DNA from: Tragulus kanchil
Taxonomy: Eukaryota > Chordata > Mammalia > Artiodactyla > Tragulidae
Length of the DNA stretch: 64,000 nucleotides
Assembly (NCBI GenBank): GCA_022376925.1
Contig: JAIOJX010000004.1
Location: forward strand, 127,063,123 to 127,127,122
Reading direction: 5' to 3'
Under the pieces are notes generated by a model. It ran no database searches. It was not told the origin of the DNA and saw only the letters and a program-made list of their open reading frames with translations. This document shows positions 40,801 to 49,800 of the stretch, piece after piece (the first letter of the stretch is position 1; each line of letters starts with the position of its first letter). Position numbers and translations under genes: made by a program.

Positions 40801-43800
40801 TTTGTTTACAAACTGACAGTTTGTGGCAACTATGAGTCAAGCAAGTCTATTAGCATTAATTTTCCAACAGCATTTGTTCAGTTCGTGTCTTTTTGTCACA
40901 TTTTGGTAATTTCTGCAATATTTCAAACTTTTTATTACTATATTGCTATGGTGATTTGTGACTGATGATCCTTGATGTTACTGTTGCCAAAATATTAAGC
41001 CTCACTAAAGGCTCAGATGATGGTTAGTATTTTTAACAATAAAGTATTTTTAAATTAAGGTATGTACATTGTTTTTTTAGACATAATGCTACTGCACATT
41101 TACTGGACCATGGTATAGTATAAACATAATTTTTACATGCACTGGAAAACCAAAAAATTTGCATGACGCAGTTTGTCATCATACTCCCTTTTATGACAGT
41201 CTGACAACCGCAACAAAACAGCTTTCATATTCGACTACTGAGTTTTCCAAGTTGACGGGCCAACTGAGCCCTACAGTAGGTCTGCCTTCTGCTGGACTCA
41301 GCTGGAGGACTGTCTCCTCTGGAGAACCGGGGGTTGGGGAAAGCACATTGTAGAAAGCTTTGACTTGCTGCCCTGTGTTTTAATCTAGCATCAGAAAGTT
41401 AATAAAATTACTTTTTATAGCCACACTTCTTTTTCCTTACTTTTTCTACCAGGACCTTAACTATTTTGGTAACACAATGAATGGGCTCTGATAGGTGGGA
41501 ATGAAGGCTAGCCTAAGTATACACCAGAAACTCTTTAATTCCTGGCAAATATCAATATATTTTTCTCCTTTACCATTTTTCCCACTAATACCATCTGCGA
41601 CTAAAGCCACACATTGTACTAAGGGAAGACAGGTCATCCAACACGAAAGATGATACAGTTCAACCCAATTTGCACATTCAACTGGAGTAAATTATTAGTG
41701 AGTGACTCTGACTTCTATTAATAAAGTTTAAATAATTTATTATTTTTAAAATGGTAGCGATAACTTTGTTCAAATGCAACCAATTTCCAGAAGCTTGTAT
41801 TTACAATCTAAAAGAACTGTTCCCTTGATTGGCTATGAAAGGAATACAGGCATACCTTATTTTATTGTGCTTCATTTTATTGTACTTTGAAGATAGTTTT
41901 TTTGGTTTGTTTGTTTGTTTACAAACTGACAGTTTGTGGCAACTATGAGTCAAGCAAGTCTATTAGCATTAATTTTCCAACAGCATTTGTTCAGTTCGTG
42001 TCTTTTTGTCACATTTTGGTAATTTCTGCAATATTTCAAACTTTTTATTACTATATTGCTATGGTGATTTGTGACTGATGATCCTTGATGTTACTGTTGC
42101 CAAAATATTAAGCCTCACTAAAGGCTCAGATGATGGTTAGTATTTTTAACAATAAAGTATTTTTAAATTAAGGTATGTACATTGTTTTTTTAGACATAAT
42201 GCTACTGCACATTTACTGGACCATGGTATAGTATAAACATAATTTTTACATGCACTGGAAAACCAAAAAATTTGCATGACGCAGTTTGTCATCATACTCC
42301 CTTTTATGACAGTCTGGAACAAAACCAGCAGTATCTCAATATATCTATGCCTGTGTACATATTCTTTAGTGTAAAGGAAGTCTGATTTATGTGTACATGT
42401 AAATAAGTGTTTGAAAGACTTCCCTGGCAGTTTATTGGTTAAGTCTCTGTGCTTCCAATGCAAGAGCGCAAACTGGATCCCTGGTTGGGGAATAAGATCC
42501 CACATACCACACAGCATGACCAAAAGCAAAAAATAGTATTTGAATTAACATGCAAATAAAAAATATAGTTCTGTTTCTTAGAGGTGTGCCTGAGTGTTGG
42601 TCTCTATTGCAAACTGTGACCATCCCGATTTTAATAATTCATATTCTTCTATCCAACTTCTTCATCTCAAAATAAGCATATTAATTTAGTAAGATGAGCC
42701 ACCACTGAGAGCCCCTCACTCTTCATGAGCGTACCTTGTGTGATCATGGTCAGATGGCTGGGCTTTGTAACAACAGAGCTGAATCAAATAACACCAAGCT
42801 CCAATCCTAAGAAAATTTGAGATAGAATATCTTGCTTCATCAGCCCCTGAACACCATTTCAAAATATCTCTCACTCTGGAAACAAAAACATTTCTAACCC
42901 AAGTTTGAAGGCCTTTTCCTTCTTTGGTTAGAAAACTTTCATAACTAAAGAATTGCTCTGTTCCAAAGCAAGGAGGTTTTTGAGAGCAAGCCTCATTGGA
43001 GAAGAGGTATGAGGCTGAATTTTGGTTTTCTGTTAGCGGTGACAGTTTAACCAGATCGTGAATGCACTTGCTAAGAGGCAGAAGATGTACCACGTATTAG
43101 AAGAAGACATAGGGAACGAGTTTCTCAAGAAGAGGAGGGTGAACCTTGGAGAGAGCTAGATTTTAATGATTTAATTAATTACAGATCAGTAATGGCAGGA
43201 GTCAGGTGATAGAACCATTTCTCCACAAAGAGCAGATGCCTAGACATGCGTAGCTTCTCCCATTGCAAGGGTTTCTGGGTTTTTTGTTTGTTTGTTTATG
43301 TTTTTCTTCCCGTGATTGCCTCTCCCTGTCTTCCTCTTTAAATACTCAGTTCTAACTTCTGGCAAAGTTTAGTGAGTGACACATGGTAGGAGGACCTTTT
43401 ATTTGAAACAATTCTCCTACAATAAGCAGCCTTTCCTCCATTTTTGTACATAAAAGTTCTAAAACTATCTTGGAATCAGCCAAATTTTATCAACCTTTTA
43501 TATAGCTGTGTCAACCTTGGCAGCATTTAAAAGAAAAGAAAGTTTGAAATGGTTCCTTCAGGATGTAAGCCTGTTAAAGCCTAATGTAAATGCCTAATAA
43601 CTGGTCTCCATAAGTCTCCAAACCTGAGTCAGTTGCCAATGAAATTAAATCAGTAACTTGAGTATCCAACGGATTATCTTAACTCCATAATAAGCATGGT
43701 TTATATATGTACTTTCTGAACATGTAGATGCATACAATTGATAGGCTCTATTCTAGTTATTTGAATCACATCAGTGTACGATGAAAAAGGTTCATTTTCT

Positions 43801-46800
43801 TTCATGACTAAGTATTTATGGACTGTGTTACCTATCTAATGAGGAGAGTTAAGAACATGTGGTAGAAAGGACTTCAAAGTGCAGTGAACATTTAAATGTT
43901 CACACAACTAATTCATCTTTAGAGTGATTTAATCTAATAAAAGCCACATCAGCCTCAAGGCTTAATAAATGTTGGCATGTAGATGCGCTCTGTAAATGCT
44001 CTCTGGAGAGTTGACTTTCTGAAACTCAGGAATCCTCTGCAGGCTGCTCTCCTGATTACGTCCTTTATCCTGTTTCCTTCCTTCAGGTGGTGTGCCAATT
44101 ATATCTGCTCAGGCAGGACCATGGAGCCCAGCACCTTTAGTCTTCAGTCAGAAGCTAATTTTATGATTTAATTGACATGTAAAAAGATACCACGTATTAG
44201 AAGAAGACATAGGGAACGAGTTTCTCAAGAAGAGGAGGGTGAACCTTGGAGAGAGCTAGATTTTAATGATTTAATTAATTACAGATCAGTAATGGCAGGA
44301 GTCAGGTGATAGAACCATTTCTCCACAAAGAGCAGATGCCTAGACATGCGTAGCTTCTCCCATTGCAAGGGTTTCTGGGTTTTTTGTTTGTTTGTTTATG
44401 TTTTTCTTCCCGTGATTGCCTCTCCCTGTCTTCCTCTTTAAATACTCAGTTCTAACTTCTGGCAAAGTTTAGTGAGTGACACATGGTAGGAGGACCTTTT
44501 ATTTGAAACAATTCTCCTACAATAAGCAGCCTTTCCTCCATTTTTGTACATAAAAGTTCTAAAACTATCTTGGAATCAGCCAAATTTTATCAACCTTTTA
44601 TATAGCTGTGTCAACCTTGGCAGCATTTAAAAGAAAAGAAAGTTTGAAATGGTTCCTTCAGGATGTAAGCCTGTTAAAGCCTAATGTAAATGCCTAATAA
44701 CTGGTCTCCATAAGTCTCCAAACCTGAGTCAGTTGCCAATGAAATTAAATCAGTAACTTGAGTATCCAACGGATTATCTTAACTCCATAATAAGCATGGT
44801 TTATATATGTACTTTCTGAACATGTAGATGCATACAATTGATAGGCTCTATTCTAGTTATTTGAATCACATCAGTGTACGATGAAAAAGGTTCATTTTCT
44901 TTCATGACTAAGTATTTATGGACTGTGTTACCTATCTAATGAGGAGAGTTAAGAACATGTGGTAGAAAGGACTTCAAAGTGCAGTGAACATTTAAATGTT
45001 CACACAACTAATTCATCTTTAGAGTGATTTAATCTAATAAAAGCCACATCAGCCTCAAGGCTTAATAAATGTTGGCATGTAGATGCGCTCTGTAAATGCT
45101 CTCTGGAGAGTTGACTTTCTGAAACTCAGGAATCCTCTGCAGGCTGCTCTCCTGATTACGTCCTTTATCCTGTTTCCTTCCTTCAGGTGGTGTGCCAATT
45201 ATATCTGCTCAGGCAGGACCATGGAGCCCAGCACCTTTAGTCTTCAGTCCATCCCCTTCAATGGTCCCAGGCCCTGTGATGGCTGGTCAGCCTTCAGGAT
45301 TCAGTCAGCCAATCGTCTTTACCACAAGCCCAAGTGTTCCAGGTTGGAACCAGCCTTCGTCCTTTGCAGCCTCAGTTTCCCCTCCAGCCCCTGTAGTGTG
45401 GGGCACATCGGCGTCCATGACACCAAATACTTGGTCAGCAACCAGCTCTCCAGGGAATCCTTTTCAGAGCAATGTTTTTCCAGCTCCTGCTGGGTCAGCC
45501 CAGCCTCCTTCTATGCTCTCCCCTCTCCTAAGCTCTCCTCCTCAACCACCTCCCAGAACTGGCCCTCCAAAGGATGTCCCCAGTGATGCCTTCGTTGCCT
45601 TGGACCCCCTTGGGGACAGAGAAGTCAAGGAAGTAAAAGAAATGTTTAAGGACTTCCAACTGCGGCAGCCTCCTACTGTGCCGGCAAGAAAGGGAGAACA
45701 GAATTCCTCTGGGACTTCAAGTGCCTTCTCCACCTATTTCAACAGCAAAGTTGGCATTCCTCAGGAGAATGCAGACCATGACGACCTGGATGCTAATCAA
45801 CTGTTGAGAAAGATCAATGGTGAGATACCTACTTCTCTGTCAACTGTACCAACAAGTATTTCAGTGTCGTAGGACCCCACAGAGTCCCTCAGAAGAACCC
45901 TTTCCCAACCGCTAGTAACTTTACTCTTCTTTTTTTCACCTATGAGGGGTCATGCAGATAATTTAGCCATTTACCTAATGGAGTTAACTGGTTACCCTGG
46001 TTAGCTGTTTCTAAGGGCTGACCTAATGCTGCCCTCTTGTGACAGTTCTTAAAAGAGCTGTTGAGAGCTATTGAAATTCAGTGGGCTGTGGCACCTGGAG
46101 GGGGTGCCACAGGTATAAGGTATGATAAGGGTGCATTTTTTTCATGAGTAGGTATGCATGGATTATGCTACCCATCTAATAAGGAAAGTTAAAAGGATGT
46201 GGTAGAAAGAAAGAAAAAGTTCTAAATGCAGCCTGTGTTTGAATGCTAGTTTTCAGTGTACTTTATTAGTTAGTCAGTCAGTCGCATGATTGAGTCTCCT
46301 GGAGCGTTTATTTCTGTGTTGGCTTCATCTCTGTGTTGGCCTCAAGGCTTAATGAAGGTTTGCCATGTAGGTGCTTTTTGGCCTCTTGGTTTTTTACTGA
46401 TTTCTTTTTAATTTATATATTTTCATCCATCTTTATTCTTCAGCCTGTGTGGGTCTCCCATTGCAGTGGCCTCTCTCGTTGCAGAGCACCAGCTCTGGGC
46501 GCATGAGTTCCAGAGCGTTGGCTGGTAATTGGACACTCCTGTCCAGCCGCTTCGCAGCACAGGGGATCTCCCCCGGTCAGGGATTGAACCAGTGCCCCTT
46601 GCGCTGCAAGGTGGACTCTTTACCTGCTGGACCACCAGGGGAGCCCCATGTAGGTGCTTTTAAATGAGGGGATTCTGAATCTCTTGCATTTCAAGTGAAT
46701 ATGCATGGCTTCCTCTTCTGAGAAGGGCTGAACTTGCCAGTAATCATCACTGAGAGTCCTGGTATTTGGTGATGGTTTTTGTTTGATTGAGATCAATTTC

Positions 46801-49800
46801 ATAAATATGGAACTTAATTTCTAAGATCAGGCTGACTGGAGGACTCGTGCTTGTATTTGGAGAAAACTTGTCTGCTGACTACTTTTTCACCTTCTAGATC
46901 TACCAAAGCCAGTTCCCAGAAAAGGTGCCCTTCCAGTTACCAAATCTGATGACAACACTTTTGAGAACTCCTTCTCTAACGATCCTTTCCGCTCATCACC
47001 AGCCCCTGTAAGTACCAACTATTAGAATCTGGTACTCAAAAGTACGTGCCACACAGAGTTACTGCCTCCTGAGTTAACCTTGCTCCTATCTTTGACAGTA
47101 AAGGACATTTGAATAGGATTTATGACTGAGGACCATTGCAGTGTAAACCTCAACTCGAACTGGGGAAAGATTATTTTCACAAGAACTACTCTCTTAAACT
47201 TGAGAAGCAAATATTGTATAGAAAAGTCCTCGGTCTCCCACTTTACCTAGCCTCAAAATACTATGCTTAAAAATCTTTCAAGGGGGGCTTCCCCTGGTGG
47301 TCCAGTGGGACTCAAGGCGCGTCGTCTAATAAGGAAAGTTAAAAGGATGTGGTAGAAAGAAAGAAAAGTTCTAAATGCAGCCTGTGTTTGAATGCTAGTT
47401 TTCAGTGTACTTTATTAGTTAGTCAGTCAGTCGCATGATTGAGTCTCCTGGAGCGTTTATTTCTGTGTTGGCTTCATCTCTGTGTTGGCCTCAAGGCTTA
47501 ATGAAGGTTTGCCATGTAGGTGCTTTTTGGCCTCTTGGTTTTTTACTGATTTCTTTTTAATTTATATATTTTCATCCATCTTTATTCTTCAGCCTGTGTG
47601 GGTCTCCCATTGCAGTGGCCTCTCTCGTTGCAGAGCACCAGCTCTGGGCGCATGAGTTCCAGAGCGTTGGCTGGTAATTGGACACTCCTGTCCAGCCGCT
47701 TCGCAGCACAGGGGATCTCCCCCGGTCAGGGATTGAACCAGTGCCCCTTGCGCTGCAAGGTGGACTCTTTACCTGCTGGACCACCAGGGGAGCCCCATGT
47801 AGGTGCTTTTAAATGAGGGGATTCTGAATCTCTTGCATTTCAAGTGAATATGCATGGCTTCCTCTTCTGAGAAGGGCTGAACTTGCCAGTAATCATCACT
47901 GAGAGTCCTGGTATTTGGTGATGGTTTTTGTTTGATTGAGATCAATTTCATAAATATGGAACTTAATTTCTAAGATCAGGCTGACTGGAGGACTCGTGCT
48001 TGTATTTGGAGAAAACTTGTCTGCTGACTACTTTTCACCTTCTAGATCTACCAAAGCCAGTTCCCAGAAAAGGTGCCCTTCCAGTTACCAAATCTGATGA
48101 CAACACTTTTGAGAACTCCTTCTCTAACGATCCTTTCCGCTCATCACCAGCCCCTGTAAGTACCAACTATTAGAATCTGGTACTCAAAAGTACGTGCCAC
48201 ACAGAGTTACTGCCTCCTGAGTTAACCTTGCTCCTATCTTTGACAGTAAAGGACATTTGAATAGGATTTATGACTGAGGACCATTGCAGTGTAAACCTCA
48301 ACTCGAACTGGGGAAAGATTATTTTCACAAGAACTACTCTCTTAAACTTGAGAAGCAAATATTGTATAGAAAAGTCCTCGGTCTCCCACTTTACCTAGCC
48401 TCAAAATACTATGCTTAAAAATCTTTCAAGGGGGGCTTCCCCTGGTGGTCCAGTGGGTAAGGACACCACCTTGCAGTGCAAGGGGCGCCGGTTCGATCCC
48501 TGGCCTGGGAAGATCCCACGTGCCGCGCAACAGCTGGACCGATGTGTCCAATTACCGAACCGGAGCTCTGGAGCGCATGTGCCCAGAGCCGGCGCTCTGC
48601 AATGACAGACGCCACCACGATGGGAGGCCCACAGGAGCCAAAGAACAAAGACGGATGAAAATAAAGAAATAAAAGACCAATAGATGTGGCCCGCCCTCTC
48701 TCCTCCCTCCCCAACCCGACCCCCGCCCAAAATAAATAAATAAATAAATCTTTAAAAAAATAAAATCTTTCAAGGGTATAAGTTCCTAACTCATAGTTAT
48801 TTAACTCATAAAAATAATATTTTGCATTTTGAGGAGGTAAACATAATTCTGAACCTTGGTTTCAGTGTAAATAATAAACATATAGCAAGCAGGAGAAGAC
48901 AAATTATCATAGACTCATACAATATCTGATTAGTCTATAAGCTAAGTGATTGTTAAAGGAATCTGAGAAGTCTTAATTATAGGTGTTTTCTTATCATTAG
49001 AATTAGAATTTTTGACTAGGTGGTTTTGTTTCCGTAGATGGCTTCTCCTCAACCCACATCATCTGATGTATATAGAGATGCATTTGGAAATCATTTTGCC
49101 TAACTTTCGTTTAAAGTAGAAGCTTTAATTTTACATTGGGGTAAATCTCCGAAATGGACTAACTACCAACTATTAGAAATCCTGGTACTCAAAAGAGAAC
49201 TCCTTCTCTAAGGATCCTTTCCGCTCATCACCAGCCCCTGTAAGTACCAACTATTAGAATCTGGTACTCAAAAGTACGTGCCACACAGAGTTACTGCCTC
49301 CTGAGTTAACCTTGCTCCTATCTTTGACAGTAAAGGACATTTGAATAGGATTTATGACTGAGGACCATTGCAGTGTAAACCTCAACTCGAACTGGGGAAA
49401 GATTATTTTCACAAGAACTACTCTCTTAAACTTGAGAAGCAAATATTGTATAGAAAAGTCCTCGGTCTCCCACTTTACCTAGCCTCAAAATACTATGCTT
49501 AAAAATCTTTCAAGGGGGGCTTCCCCTGGTGGTCCAGTGGGTAAGGACACCACCTTGCAGTGCAAGGGGCGCCGGTTCGATCCCTGGCCTGGGAAGATCC
49601 CACGTGCCGCGCAACAGCTGGACCGATGTGTCCAATTACCGAACCGGAGCTCTGGAGCGCATGTGCCCAGAGCCGGCGCTCTGCAATGACAGACGCCACC
49701 ACGATGGGAGGCCCACAGGAGCCAAAGAACAAAGACGGATGAAAATAAAGAAATAAAAGACCAATAGATGTGGCCCGCCCTCTCTCCTCCCTCCCCAACC

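Larger units (their letters stand above)
46175..48457. repeat. ~1.1-kb direct duplication 16 (DAB2 coding exon 12)
   Basis: 46175-47309 repeats as 47325-48457, offset 1150 falling to 1148. The first copy ends about 28 bases into a SINE that is complete in the second copy. Confidence 0.92.

Noticed and set aside
48401..48773. Several overlapping 60-109 codon frames on both strands
   Set aside because: All are readings of one SINE insertion (GC-rich, stop-poor body).
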